A stretch of DNA of 64,000 nucleotides from Adiantum capillus-veneris (lineage: Eukaryota; Streptophyta; Polypodiopsida; Polypodiales; Pteridaceae). Shown in pieces: positions 1 to 12,509 of this stretch. Location of the stretch: contig CM043958.1 in NCBI GenBank assembly GCA_014529385.2, positions 74,953,169 through 75,017,168 on the forward strand. The letters are read 5' to 3'. The number at the start of each line of letters is the position of its first letter. The first letter of the stretch is position 1. The position numbers and the translations under genes were made by a program. The notes below the pieces were generated by a model, which ran no database searches, was not told the origin of the DNA, and saw only the letters and a program-made list of their open reading frames with translations.

Positions 1-1748
1 AAACATGTCTATGTCCCTCATAAAATCCTTGTGCCTCTAGTGACTATCTAGAAGCTATCCATCCTTGTGGTGCACCCTCATGTGCTCTATGGCTTTCTAT
101 CCACACAAGTGTGTCGTCTCTAGACAAACATCTAGCATGAAGGTCTCTGTGGGGAACATAAACATGTCTAATCCTATGATAAGCTCTATGAGTTGTTTTA
201 CAGCTAGAATCCCTCGTGTGCCTTGCTAAATTAGCACTACATTGGGGTGTATGGGCTGAACTAGGCTCTAATGGCTGTGATATCTATGGTGTGACCTCTA
301 TGGTGGTCTCATCAACGTGGTCTATAGGTACATGATGTAGCAACATCTCACAAGTCGTATGTGTCCACTCCATGATCGGGGAATGTGGTCCTGTCTCTAC
401 AAGAACAAATGGATCTATGGAAACATCTGTATAATGTGGCTACTCTGTAGGTGAATCACTTGATGGTGTGTCACTTTGCTGTGTAGAAATGTGATGAGAA
501 ACATCTGTCGACTCTATGGGGGTCAGTCTCATAATGATGGGGGTCACTCTATGGTAGTCTTGGCTCTAGAGCTACATCTTGTGGCATACTCCTAGGAATC
601 CCTCGCAAAAGGAACACAATCACTCATCGGTCTAGGAGGTGATCTATGACTAGGTGGGAATATTGCAATCCCGCAGTCAGCACATAGATGGTGTGATCAG
701 TGCCTCTATATACTTTCTCTTGAGGATCTTGGTCAAACAAAAGTGTGGCACTCACACTCGGAGGTGACTCGCATGGTGTGCTAGACTCTCATATATACCT
801 TCATCCACAACCGTCAACATATGTCTGTGTATGCTCAAGTCTATGCAACTCTACCAATGTAGGATGAGTATGTATATCTAGGGACTTGTCATCAAATAGA
901 GGCTCTATGTTTCATAAGTCTATCTCAAGCATCAACAAGAACATCACGTCATACTCATCTCCAAAGGATCCTGGTAGTCCTAGCCTAGGTGTAACTTGCA
1001 CTAGCTAATGTGTGGGAGTATCTGAACTAGGCCCTTGAGTTTCTGAAAGAAACTCGTCCTGCTCAAATTATGAAATATGCATAATCCTCTTTGCTCACCA
1101 CACAAGACTAGCATGGGCTATTGATGACTAAATAAATAGCTAGTTGTTGGATCTTATCGCTCATTGTAGGACTCATGTCGCTCATCAAAGCCGTAATCTC
1201 GTGTGACACAACTCTATCATGGTCATGTGATCATGGAATGTCTCTAAAGGACAGTGTGGTTGCAAAAGCCTCTATAAAAAAATGTGTGGTAGATAGGCAC
1301 TATTCATCAAAGGCCGTGGATGCTCTCTCATGGATACACAATGTGTTGGCATCGTCCATGGTGGCTCAATGGGTCATGCATTGAGTGCTCTGATCTCAGT
1401 AGCTCGTGGTAGCTCTGCTCTTGGTATAATCAGTTATGTGGCACTCGGCGTGTCAAGGGTGATTCTTGATGGTGCCTATGAGGATTGTGGTCTCAAGATC
1501 ATCTCAGCTTGGTCCATAGATCTCGCGATGATAACTGCTCAAGAGACATGTCAATATCGGGTCTTAACCTAGATCTGGAATCGTCTATGGTGTCATCTGG
1601 CACAATGGGTCTAGGTGGGAATCCTGAAGGTGCTCTACCAGGTGATCTCATTGTGTGAGTAGACACTGGCTCTGGCTCCGCTATGGCACTAGGAATAGGT
1701 GATCTAGGGCTAGGGGTAGGTTTTTTAAGGCCAAAAATCATTGTGTAT
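1..1748 (-). pseudogene. Decayed coding remnant, downstream half of an ORF split by the 37-kb island
   Basis: The best open stretch on the minus strand runs from about 1741 down to 1499 and is rich in Pro, Ser and Arg (motif KKPTPSPRSPIPSA). Shorter open patches follow between stops further left. Removing the island at its CATTAGG ends puts this frame directly in register with the open frame at 39071-39640 (junction residues GWST then YTMIFG), so both are halves of one older ORF. I do not recognise the protein. Its position downstream of an LTR and PBS at 42.4 kb suggests a retroelement gag-like product, which is an inference. Several stops show it is dead. Confidence 0.45.
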
Positions 1749-1783
1749 CATTAGGAAATTTTGGAGGTCATTTGGAGGGCCTT
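1749..1783 (+). repeat. Left terminal inverted repeat of the 37-kb island
   Basis: This 35-bp sequence starts CATTAGGAAATTTTGG. It is the reverse complement of 39036-39070 with a single mismatch. Confidence 0.7.
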
Positions 1784-2101
1784 CTAAGAAAAATAGAATT
1801 TTGACTTTCTCTCTCTAGAAAATAGGTGTGGTAAAAGCAAATGTGTACTTGGAATAACCATTTGAAAAGTGCACTTACAAGTAGATTCTTGCCACAGTGT
1901 CATAATGGCCGTGGTGATTGAAGAATAAATCATTTTCAGTTGCATTCATTGAATGTCCTAGAATTGGAGGGAGTTTCCTGTACATGGAATGTATGACTAA
2001 AGGAAATAGGACGTATCCTTCCAAACCTGCTCTCTCCTTACTCTGTCACTGTTTGTGCACTGACCTTAAAGAAATCCTCCCTTTCTTGCCCTGTTGCACA
2101 C
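1784..2101. other. Subterminal non-coding stretch of the island
   Basis: No gene is seen between the left terminal repeat and the first open frame of gene A. The stretch has a pyrimidine-rich tract near 1810 and probably served as the gene A promoter or leader, which is inferred only from position. Confidence 0.3.
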
Positions 2102-2394
2102 ATGTCTTCTTCTTCCACCGCCACAAATTTCCTCCTTAAAAGACCCTTCTATCATCTACACATTGACCTGGATCCCCAATATACACCGCTATGTCAGCGA
2201 GGCAAAACTAACATCAAAGTGACACTGATCATGACAGAGAGACTCAGAGCAAAGGGAGCAAGACACTTAGATATTTGGACAAAAGGGTCACTCTATCCAT
2301 TGAATCCCATGACAAATGCATTCCCAACATTTTCAAATCCCACTAACTTATTGACCTTTGCAGGTAATGGAGAGAATGGATTGCCTGGCTACTC
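2102..2394 (+). pseudogene. Gene A, N-terminal part, cut by the CACTA element
   Basis: Open frame from an ATG at 2102 (MSSSSTATNF) to the CACTA insertion site. Removing the CACTA element and one copy of its CTC duplication lets the frame continue without a shift into 10092 onward (GLPGYS followed by LNNKSQ). This shows that gene A existed before the CACTA arrived. The N-terminal part matches no family I know. Its place just inside the left end of the island makes it the element's first plus-strand gene. Confidence 0.5.
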
Positions 2395-2406
2395 CACTAC
2401 AAGAGG

Positions 2407-2560
2407 CTCTTCACATTAGCGACGCTCACACAGCGACGCTCAAAAAAAAAAATCCCGGCGTCGCTATGAGCGTCGCTATAAGCGTCGCTATGAGCGTCGC
2501 AAATTTACAAAGAAATTTGCGACGCTCATAGCGACGCTCATAGCGACGCCAGCTGGGGTA
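2407..2560. repeat. CACTA left subterminal repeats with hairpin
   Basis: Several copies of GCGTCGCTAT lie in both orientations. Units at about 2458-2500 and 2518-2550 are inverted copies around a short A/T-rich loop, giving a strong potential hairpin. In known CACTA elements such repeats bind the TNPA protein. Confidence 0.85.
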
Positions 2561-2640
2561 AAAAAAATAACCGAGCGCGCCCAAAAACTCAGATCTCAGA
2601 TCTGAGTTTTTCGGCGCCCTCAAGCAAAGAACAGGTAACG

Positions 2641-2647
2641 CTCTCCC

Positions 2648-2686
<39 letters not shown>

Positions 2687-2687
2687 C

Positions 2688-2737
<50 letters not shown>

Positions 2738-2857
2738 AGAGGAAGGAGAGCCAGGTATGCTCCTTCCCTCTCCTCATTCTCATGTTCCCTTCCCCTCTTT
2801 CTCTCTCCATCGCGCTCTCTCTCACACACACACACATACACACACACATATAGTGTT

Positions 2858-2913
<56 letters not shown>

Positions 2914-3125
2914 CAAAAACGCACACACATACATAAACAAAGAATGCACACACACATTGAGAGAGAAAAAGAGAGAGAGAGCATGCATAAACAAAAAACG
3001 CACGCATTGAGAGAGGAAAAGAGAGAGAGAACATGCATAAACAAAAAACGCACACATTGAGAGAGGAAAAGAGAAAGAAAACATGCATACGATCCAAAAA
3101 AACGCACACACATTGAGAGAGAAAG
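2641..3125. repeat. Microsatellite cluster (TC)n, (AC)n, (GA)n
   Basis: (CT)n runs at about 2643-2682, (AC)n at 2693-2732 and (GA)n at 2860-2911. A repeat of about 56 bp with core GAGAGGAAAAGAGAGAGA plus AACAAAAAACGCAC recurs at about 2990, 3045 and 3105. The long frames here are low complexity and not genes. Confidence 0.85.
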
Positions 3126-4064
3126 AAAGAGAAACTAAGGGAGCGTCGTAGGAAACTAATTAAAATTAAAAGACCTAAAGATCTAGCCGACGAGGAGTTG
3201 AACTGAAGACCTATTATTCAAGAGAGAAATGGCATAATCAATCTATCATACTTGGCATGGGTGATAGAAAGGTTATACCATTTATCTCTTTTTATTGGCA
3301 CACACATCCACACACGCGCACACACACAGGAAGAAGAGAGTTATAACGTCGTAGGAAACTATTTTAAAAGACGTTAAAGATTAGGTTATATGTAGACTTA
3401 CATTAAATTAGATTTAGGTTTATTTTTAACTAGATTTACATTTATTTAAGCTAGATTTAGATTTATGTTATATTAGATTAGATGCGGGTCTCCATAGACT
3501 GCGATGCCTGCATGAAGCGGGTGAAGAAAGCCCTCAATGGAATATAGGGTATTGCTGCCTTCACTCATAGTGGGCTCCGTCGATCCAAAAGTACTGGTGA
3601 AATGTCTTCAGAAGATAGGGAAGAAGGTGGATCTTCAGGGCGGCAAGAGTCACTACATCCCCGACACAATGACCATCTAGACAACCTCTAGTCATTAGAC
3701 TTACGTTAAATTAGATTTAGCTTTATTTTTAGTTAGATTTACGTTTATTTAGATTTACGCTTATTTACGTTAGATCGAGTCCACGCAAGAATTACTTACG
3801 GTTTAGGGTTTAGAGTTAGACGAACAGTGAAAAGATCTACTGTGAAAAGATGTTAAGATGAAGTGAAGTGCTACAGCTAGAGAAGAGGCAAAGGGATTTT
3901 GTCCACTACATGCAGTATCATGTAGACGTGGGTGTCTAGATTTCTTGTACCCACAAATATAGGTATTGACCAATAAAGACGAGATTATAACCCGGTGGTT
4001 CTGATCTCCGTGCACCTCTAGACCGAGGTGTGCGGGGATTGGACATGACTAGAGAATGTGAGGT

Positions 4065-4114
<50 letters not shown>

Positions 4115-4176
4115 GATGAAGAATGCCAATAGAATATTAAATTTGTTGTCTAGGTTATAAGTTTTTTATCCTCATT
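3126..4176. other. CACTA 5' leader and promoter region without a gene
   Basis: No coding sequence is supported. Two tracts rich in TTAGATTTA-type repeats (about 3385-3480 and 3698-3770) are partial duplicates of each other. A (GA)n run lies at 4065-4112, just ahead of the transposase start. Confidence 0.5.
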
Positions 4177-7100
4177 ATGAGTAGCGACGAGGATGTGGGA
4201 CCGTCCAACCGAAACACCTATCTCTCAACGAGGGTCTTATGTCCTTGTAATCAATGCAAGCATGCTGTGCGACGGACAAGACGTGTTTCTTTGCAGCACG
4301 TTCGTGAATTTGGCGAGTTCGATCCATCTATTATAGATCGAGTTGTTGCCAATTATAACTCGTCGGACTCTGACGCTGGCCAACAAGCAGCAATCTTGCA
4401 ACCCAATAGACGTATTCGCAGGCGCTTTGGTCAAGCAGCATATGTGAGGCCACAAGATGTAGCCTCTGACAGCTCGGGGGATGATCATGCAGAGCACATT
4501 CCCAACGAGGCAATGTTTGAGCCCGAGATTGATGAAATGATCGAGACGATCATGGATTCAGAAAGGCTTATCTATGATGATATGAAAAGTGAAGCCGATA
4601 CATCATTGTATAATGGAGCACGTATGTCTAGATTGAAAGCACTCCTGGTTCTTCTCAACATGCAGGCAAAGTTTGGATGGAGTGACACTAGCGTCACAGC
4701 GCTTTTCAGGTGATCTATTACAATTAGTTTACTTTAATAGAGCTCATGGTGTATAATGATCTGATAGATTTCTACACGACTGTATCATATTTTTATGTTG
4801 TGTAGATTGCTGAAAGAGCACATTCTACCAGCTGACAATGTGATGCCAGATTCCCGAGATGAAGCAAGAAAGATTTTGCGAAACTTGGGGATGGATTACA
4901 ATTCTATCCACGCTTGTCCTAATGACTGCATTCTTTTCAGAGGGGAATACACAGACATGGAGAAGTGTCCGAAATGTGATTCCGAAAGATATCGAGTAGA
5001 TCTCCACGGGACAAAAATTCCACAAAAGGTTTTGCGACATTTTCCTTTGCTTCCTCGCATCAAGCATTTCTTCGAATGTAAGTCCATGGCCGCCCTAGCA
5101 TCATGGCATGAGGAGAATAAATCTTCGGATGGTGTGCTACGAATTCCTGCAGATTGCGCAGCCTGGAAACATATAGATGGAACATGGTCGGATTTTGCCA
5201 GGGAAGCTCGAAATTTGCGCTTAGGCCTGGCTATGGATGGCGTAAATCCATTTGGTCAAAGATCAACATCTTACAGTGTATGGCCCGTTGTCATCGTCAA
5301 CTACAACATTCCCCCGTGGTTGACTACGAAGAAGGGGCACCTATGGCTAAGCTTGATTGTGCCAGGGCGATATAAAGTGGGGAATATGGATGTGTATCTT
5401 CGTCCACTATTGGAAGAGCTACAACAATTGTGGATTGGCATAGAGGTGGTGGATATGAGCCGACACACAGGACGACGGAATGCTTTGATCAGAGGTATTC
5501 TAATGTGGACCATGCATGACTATCCCGGGCTAACAGAATGCTCAGGTGATCTATTGACACTCCTCTCTCAGACACTGTAAATCTTGTTTTTCCCCATAGT
5601 TGATCTATTATCATGTGTATACATGCAGGGCTTCAAACAAGCGGATACAGAGCATGTGTCACATGTGGACCTAGACTGAATGCACGTAGGGCACCCTCAC
5701 TGAAGAAGCAAATCTACGAAGGTCATCAAGCGTATCTTCCGGAGAATCATGTGTTACGCGACGGCTTTTTGGGAAGAGAGCCACCAAGGATGTCTGCACA
5801 AGCATGGTTAGAGCAGAAGGAGATGTGCGATGACGGATTGCCTCCAGGGATGAAGAGACTATCTCTATGGTACGAGTTACCATACTGGCCTCGACTCGTG
5901 ATCAATCACTTGCTCGATCCAATGCACATATTCAAGAATGTGGGTAATCTACTATGGGACCATTTGACCGGCAAGAAAGATACTTTGGGAGCCAGAGTTG
6001 ACCTTAGAAATGTGGATCGTATGGAGCAATATTGGCCGCAAACAGCGTCTGATGGATCGATAAAACTTCCTAAAGCACCATGGATTTTCACAGGAGCCCA
6101 AGAACGCAAAGTAAAAGAGGCCATTCGATCTTTGCGGACCCCCACTGGCGTAATGCACTCGCTCCGAACGTGTTTTACTAAAGAAGGAAAGCTTACCGGT
6201 TTGAAGTCACACGATTGGCATAAAATGTGTCAGGTACGTTCATAGTGGACTTTAATATCATTGCATAAAATGTGGACTTTAATATCATTGCTGCACATAC
6301 TTTACAGTTTATTTTACCGGTTGCCATTGAGGGATGTTTGTCTCTCGACATCCGTAACACAATCTACAAACTTGCAAAGCTGGTGCAATGGATCTCACAA
6401 AAGGAGATCGACGTAGACTCCATACCATTCGCCAAACTAAATGCTGCGGAGCTTGTGTGCATGTTTGAGAAACATTTTCCTACTACAATGCTAACCATTC
6501 AGGTGCATCTTCTTATTCACATAGTTGATGAGGTGGAAATAGCTGGCACAGTTCATTCCAGATGGATGTTCTTCTTAGAGCGTTTCATGAAAACGCTTAA
6601 GGGATATGTGCGTCAAAAGGCACGTCCGGAGGGTAGCATGGCAGAAGGTTGGTTGGTATCAGAGTCCCTAGTGTACATTGGAGAGTGGTTAGACGGATTT
6701 GATAAATCCCGGGATACGCTATGGCGAACCATAGATGATGAGCGCATATCTGGGATTGTCATGTGCAATCTCGGTGTTGAGAAGAAGATGACGGAAGATC
6801 TAGAGGCTAAAATCAACCGATTTTGCATGCTTCACAATCCAGTGATGCAAAAGTGGATTTCACAATATGAGGATGCAAAGCAAGAGCGACAAAGGGCACG
6901 AATCGAGTGGAGACGGGGAAGACGACCACCGATGCACTATCCAGCGGTTCTGGAGAGCCTACCAACCTTCATGAGCTTAAGATGGTTGCACAACCAATTG
7001 AAAAGCGCACAACAATGCGGTGACGAAGTGACTGAAGAAGAGTGGGAGTACTCTCGGGGTTGCGCGACCAAGGTAAGTTTGCAATGTACGACTAGCAAGT

Positions 7101-7905
7101 GACTTTATTTATAAACGTTTGAACGGCCACTCATAATCTTTGTTCGTTGTAGTATAAGTCATACACAGCAGCATGGTGTAAAGGTCGACATTTTAGGGTG
7201 GAACGAATCGACAAAAAGCGTTTTACTCAAGATTGTGGAATCATGGCAAAATTTGAACAGTCTAGTCGACGACGTTCCTCTGATGCAGATCCCGTGGTGG
7301 CGGAACTCACTTACTTCGGCACGCTGCAAGAGATTTTGAGGATCGATTACAGAGGATTTTTTGTCGACTTGTTCGACGTGCAATGGTTCAAGATAATCAT
7401 GGAGGGTCGAAACGCTACTGTGCGTAGAGGAGAGTCTGGTTTTCTTGAGGTGGATTCTACTAAGAAATGGACTGACCTAAGAGACACTTTCGTACTACCC
7501 GAGCATTGTGAACAAGTAAGTATATAAATAGTTAACATCCCCCTTTTACAAGTTATGTGCTTGAAAGCTCTCATGTAAGTTATGTGGCTCTGGCAGGTAG
7601 TATTTCATCCTACAAAGTCTACATCAAACTGGTGGTACGTCATAGAGGTAGCCCCTCGTAGTGCAAGGACGTATGAAGGCTACCATGTGCCAATCACAAC
7701 GACATCAATGGAGGAGATCAGAGAAGATGCTCAATCAGAAGCCGCTGCGGTGGTGCCAGACGAGCATCAAGATGCTACTGCTCTATATGGGGTGCATGCA
7801 GAGGAGCTACAAAATGAAACAGAGGATATGTGTTTAAACGGAGAGCTCTATATAGATATAGGAAGTTATGCTGAGTTATGCGAGGATGAGAGAGAGATCT
7901 CTTAA
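4177..7905 (+). CDS. CACTA transposase, TNPD-like, six exons
   Basis: Catalyses element excision and integration in the nucleus. Exons at 4177-4709, 4806-5545, 5629-6233, 6308-7072, 7153-7515 and 7597-7905 all have GT-AG borders and matching phases, giving about 1104 residues with no stop. The N-terminus has the Cys-rich transposase-associated patch LCPCNQCKHAV. Next comes the Transposase_21 core (HACPNDCILFRGEY, CPKC, MDGVNPFGQRSTSYSVWPVV, MWTMHDYPGL) and the DUF4218-like block (HLLIHIVDEVEIAGTVHSRW). The C-terminus is DUF4216-like (DYRGFFVDLFDVQW, STNWWYVIE-like). Length and domain order fit plant TNPD proteins. The start is the first in-frame ATG; an extra upstream exon cannot be excluded. 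Confidence 0.9.
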
Positions 7906-8126
7906 AGCCACAAATATTGTATTTGAACAATTTTGCTCCGTGCTGTAAAAGCTCTAGCTCTTTTGATTGAAAATTCTGAGTTTTCGACTTGCCTCTTCTA
8001 CCACTCGATTCATTGCGTCATTGTATTTATATGCGTCATTACGTCATTGTATTTAATGGTATTTGCGTCATTGTCTACTCTATTCATTCAATATTAAGTT
8101 TAAATATTCGTGTGTTTAATGCAGGT
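7906..8126. other. Spacer between the two CACTA genes
   Basis: An AT-rich spacer with several imperfect copies of a GCGTCATTGTATTTA-like phrase at about 8010-8075. An AG acceptor-like site lies just before the second gene's ATG, so an untranslated 5' exon is possible. Confidence 0.4.
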
Positions 8127-9440
8127 ATGGATGATGAGGAGTTTCTTTCTTCTTTGTCACCGCAGCAGAGACAGTGGTACGTGGAGCGTCATCGCTCTGG
8201 CGCATCATCGCGCGTTCCTACACCATCCGCATCTCCCTCTCTTTCGGAGCATTCGGCGCGCTCCGAAGCTTCGGCGTCGACGCTCCGAGCGTCACACTCT
8301 TCTAGACACCGGCGCTCTAGTGGTGGCGGTGGCGGTTGTTGTGGGGATTCCGCCACCGATGCCTCCACACCGCCTCGTGTTCGACGAGGCTCTTTACCCT
8401 CCCCTTCTTTGCCCGCCCCCACACCAGCCACAGCATCGCCGTCTACGCCAGGTTTTGCACGGCTGACTGTTCCTAGAAGCTACACACCTCTACCTACTCT
8501 GCCAGGAGCCACCCCACTCGACACTCCTCGCTTCGGGGCCCAGACGCCGGTGGAGACACCTGACGTCCGTACCCCCATCGACACGCCGCTAGAGACCCCT
8601 GCCGGGACACCCAGGTTCACGCGTCACCGGCCAGAGGGCTTGCCTTACTCCGTCGACATCAGCGGCGGCATCATCATGGATGATGACGGCAAGAAGGTGA
8701 TCTCGCGCATGCGTGGTCTTTGCTCTCAGCTGTTTAGACACTATATACTAAACAAATGGAGTGAAGTACCAAGTGATTTAAAAAACAGAGTCATCAGCAT
8801 ACTTCATGATGAGTTTCCCGTTCCAACACGGGATCAGCGCTTCAATGAAGACCTGATGAAGATTCGAATGCGCGAATACTGCAAACACAAGCGTTCCGAA
8901 GTGCAAAAAGCAATCAAGAATGGGTGGAATAGGCCAGATTGGCTGGCCAAAGAAGATTGGAAGAATGCGAAGAAAGCAGCGCGCGAGAATCCCGACAAGT
9001 GGAAGCAACAAAAAGATGCAGCCAGAGCGCGAGTAGAGGCAGGGAGCTCGCACCACTTGGGGAGCGGTGGATGGGCATCATTTGAGGCCGATTTTGTAAG
9101 TCTTTTCACATTGCTCTTTATGCATGTTCGATAGTTTAGGGTTTATGAGTTTTTTAGTTCTAACATAATGAAATCTTTGTATGTTTTGACAGTGGTCGAT
9201 GACAGGACGTGATCCCACACCGTACGAGCGCGAGTACGCAGGCAGGAAGGGCTTAAACGCCCTGATGGACATTCTCAGTTCTCGCAGCGGCATGGTTAGT
9301 ATTACGGTTTACTCTTTTTTATTTTTTGTATTGTTTTATAAATGTCGTTATATGTTTATACTTACTGAAAACTGTCTTATTGTCTTTTTTTGCAGAATCC
9401 GACAGATACGCCGCTTGGACGCGATGAGACGTCTGATTAG
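8127..9440 (+). CDS. CACTA accessory protein, TNPA / Transposase_24-like, three exons
   Basis: Exons 8127-9095, 9193-9294 and 9396-9440 join in phase 0 to give 371 residues. The start chosen is the ATG of MDDEEFLSSL, immediately after an acceptor-like site. The first 190 residues are Ser/Pro/Thr/Arg-rich and disordered, with a TPLDTP/TPVETP/TPIDTP repeat. Residues 210-320 form the basic, Trp-containing domain typical of plant En/Spm accessory proteins (KWSEVPSDLKNRV, WNRPDWLAKEDW), and a GRDPTPYEREYAGRKG tail follows. In En/Spm this protein binds subterminal repeats and assists the transposase. The GC-rich 5' part differs in composition from its neighbours. Confidence 0.82.
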
Positions 9441-9789
9441 ACGACGTCAGTTTAGCCGTAGCTAGATAGCATTAGTTTAGGGTTTCTCATAGCTTATGTA
9501 TCATGAGACGGATTTTATACGTCTTTTTGAACCATGTATATTATTACATTTGTCACCGCAATTCCTTTTGCCAATCAATTCTTTATGCCTATGATGTTGT
9601 ACAATTGTCATTATTACATTTGCCAATCAATTCAGTTTGTCTATGATGTGTACAATTGTCAATTTTGCAAACAATGCGTCTTGTGGGTGACTATTTTGGG
9701 TCTATTATTTACCTTTGCACTTTTTTTAAAAAGTGAATCAAGTACAATATGGTTGATGGGTGGCAGGGCATTCAATGCCCTGCCACCAA
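9441..9789. other. CACTA 3' non-coding region
   Basis: Probable 3' UTR. It is AT-rich with two diverged copies of a phrase like TTATTACATTTG..CAATCAATTC (about 9540-9585 and 9610-9640). No gene is seen. Confidence 0.45.
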
Positions 9790-10076
9790 AAACATATTCT
9801 CTCAGGCGTCTCTATAAGCGTCGCTATTTATGGCTCTGTAGCGTCGCTATATGCGTCGCTATACTCTTCTGTGAGAGCGTCGCTATAAGCGTCGCTATAG
9901 GCGTCGCTATAAGCGTCGCTATATAGCGACGCCTATAGCGACGCATTTAGCGACGCCTATAGCGACGCATATAGCGACGCTCTCGTAGCGACGCTTTTAG
10001 CGACGCTTATAGCGACGCCGGGGGTTATAAAAACCCAGTGTATTTCCGTCGCTAAGAGCGTCACAAGAGCACATAA
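9790..10076. repeat. CACTA right subterminal repeat array
   Basis: More than fifteen copies of GCGTCGCTATA-like units fill this interval. They are plus-oriented up to about 9920 and inverted from about 9922, so the array is itself a large palindrome centred near 9921. The unit matches that of the left end. Confidence 0.88.
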
Positions 10077-10091
10077 CCTCTTGTAGTGCTC

Positions 10092-12420
10092 TCTAAACAA
10101 CAAATCACAAACTTATAAAGACATGGTGAAGCACCAAGAAAATGAGATTTAGAGACTTTCAAACTTGCATCATGAGGACCAAAAGACTGTAATGCGGCGC
10201 ACACAAGAATCACAGGTCTTGCGAACAAAGGTACGGTCATTACAAAACAAAGAGACAATGTTAGGCACTCGTGTGCGAAAGAAGAAACTACGGAATCTTA
10301 AAACATTGAAGGTAGGCTCTGGAGGCCTTAAGAAAAGAATCCAAGCATTGAGGTGAGCATTGTAAATTGTCTAATTAATTCAAATTAAATCAAGTGTTTG
10401 TTTATGTTAGCTATGCTTTCTTTGTAGAGATTCCATCTATCCAGACAAATAAAACATAGACCCAAAGGCCAATGTAGGAAAGCAGTTAAAGCCATTGATA
10501 ACTAGTGGTCTTGCAAAGGATATCGTGCATGACAAAAAGTTTAAGGTTTTGCAACGATATGTCGTTGATAGATTCATTTCAAAGCATGCAGTGCCTACCA
10601 AGCATATACAGGGTACATTGGACTCCATTGGAGTTAGTAAAAGAGGTTACTCAGCTATTCAATAGTCTATCTCTTCCATGTTTGTGAAGAAGGGAATAAA
10701 GTCTAAGATTTTACCAAAAGCTATGAGTGTTTGGAAGGAAAGACTACAGCTCAATAATGAACGGACAGACTTCATTGGATGTCCATTTCATATTCAAGAT
10801 ATTTATAGCTCACAGTGAACTAATGTCACTTATGATGAGTACAACAATATCTTCATGGACCTCACTTTGTTGCAAACTAGAATGGTAGAGTTCTACAATA
10901 TCACATTCAAAGAGACAGGTGGCGTTCTACATTTTGTTTTGAAGCTAGATGAGTGTGAGATTCTTAAAGAGCAGAAGCTAGAGCGAGTTACAATCACATT
11001 AATGAATAGGGCCCTTTCCAAATGTCCCACTCATGACCCTTCATACTTCAGTGTTCAATAAAAACAAACATATGGTGGCTTGGTGCATTTCAGGTAATCC
11101 AGTTATCTCCAATTTTGCAGCTCTAGAAGCCCTCTATCTAAATTTTAGATTTATTTTTCGTATCTCATAAGGATTGATCTTGCAGGTAAAGAAAGAAGAC
11201 CATGACATTTCATTTTGGGTGTTCCATCAAACCCCTATTCCAGATATCATTGATAGGCAAATGAATCGAGGAGAGGTATTGGCTATAGATGGGAGAGGAG
11301 ACTTTCAAGTTCAATGGCATCTTGCAAGTGACCTCAAAACACTGAAGTGTATGTATAACTGTGGAATGGGTGCCATGGCAAAGTCTCCATGGTTGTATTG
11401 CATGGAGCCTGCAAAAGTGACGGACCCAAAGCGGTGGCGAAAGGCTCCTATTCGTCACAATCAAGACTCTAATTTTTGACCAATTTTGGATAAACCACTT
11501 GTTAATGTCCATATTTGTACAATGCATGGTCTCTGCCTGATTGTAGAGAAGTTGATATATTTGTACATTGGGTTTGCTTGGAAAATCAAAAAGTCATCTG
11601 AACGACAAGTCGCTCTAGAGGCTTTGCAACTAGTTTTGTCAGATATTGGTCTACATGGTAGCAATGTGAAAATATAGCGGGACGAAAAAAGGTCAAACAG
11701 TGAGAAAGATGTACCTTGTAAAACCATCCATAGGTGGGGTCAAGGCACACCGTTTTCTATCTAAACCTCAAGGTATGAAAGATGTGAAGCTAACAAAGCA
11801 AGGGAGAGTATATCACTCTACCTACATTAGCAAAGTTGAGTATATGCACTAGAAAAAACTTCATTTAGCAGTGAAAGACCAGGATCCAACAACTCGCAAT
11901 GCAAAGGGTGATGTGTGGTGTTCCATTGACATATTATTTCAAATGTGTGAGAATGATGATTGGTCGCAGGATAATCTCAGCAAGTTTAAATGGAACCTTA
12001 AACTACTAAAAAAATCCTTCAAGACGGCATGGACTGACACTCAAATCCTTCATTACATGGTAAATTCAAAGCACCTCAGATAGTCTTAGTACTAAGTTTG
12101 TGTTTAAATTTCTAAATAAAATTCTTCTTTTGTAGCACATTATTTTTAATCATTTGCCATACTTAATCCAGAAGTATGGGAATCCAGGTATATGGAACAC
12201 CTAGGGCTTGGAGAAGTCTCATTACATGGCTAGAAATGCCTATTTCAGTGGTTTTATCACAGAATCATTCATCCCATGCAACAAAAGCAAGTATTGGCCT
12301 CTTCAGCAACCGTACAGGCAAGCAGACATTTGCAACTTCAAAAAAGAAAGCGAGCAGACGCATTCAACAACTCAACTGCTCTTGAAAGTCAAATAAGGTG
12401 GAGAGAGACAATGCAATATG
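10092..12420 (+). pseudogene. Gene A, main part: decayed repetitive-element protein
   Basis: The frame of 2102-2394 continues here after the CACTA. A basic coiled-coil-like exon (to about 10352) is followed by exons at about 10427-11095, 11186-11480, 11715-12083 and 12135-12400, with visible GT/AG sites. Diagnostic stretches are GTLDSIGVSKRGYSAI, LKLDECEILKEQKLERVTIT, WHLASDLKTLKCMYNCG with a following YCM, and a C-terminal YGNPGIWNT..GLEKSHYMAR. This resembles large proteins encoded by repetitive elements in other eukaryotes, recalled only from general familiarity. A transposase-like role would fit its place in the element but is an inference. At least five in-frame stops plus shifts show that it is dead. 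Confidence 0.5.
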
Positions 12421-12509
12421 TCAATCATCGGTGAAACAAGAGAGTTAGAGTTTAGATGATCGGATGTACCACAAATGCCTGTAGAATTAGATTCAATATG
12501 TACCACAAC

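Larger units (their letters stand above)
2395..10088 (+). mobile_element. CACTA (En/Spm) DNA transposon, apparently complete
   Basis: The ends are perfect 12-bp inverted repeats: CACTACAAGAGG at 2395-2406 and its reverse complement at 10077-10088. Both sides carry the 3-bp duplication CTC (2392-2394 and 10089-10091). Many GCGTCGCTATA-type units lie inside each end, as expected for CACTA subterminal transposase-binding repeats. The element encodes a six-exon TNPD-like transposase and a three-exon TNPA-like protein on the same strand. I saw no stop or frameshift in either, so it may be autonomous. It inserted into gene A of the island. Confidence 0.93.

Noticed and set aside
2589-3113. Three overlapping long minus-strand frames with Ser-Leu and Cys-Val runs
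   Set aside because: Direct translation of (GA)n, (AC)n and (TC)n microsatellites in several frames at once. No gene-like composition.
8189-8431. Minus-strand frame antisense to the second CACTA gene
   Set aside because: Shadow of the GC-rich Ser/Pro coding exon.
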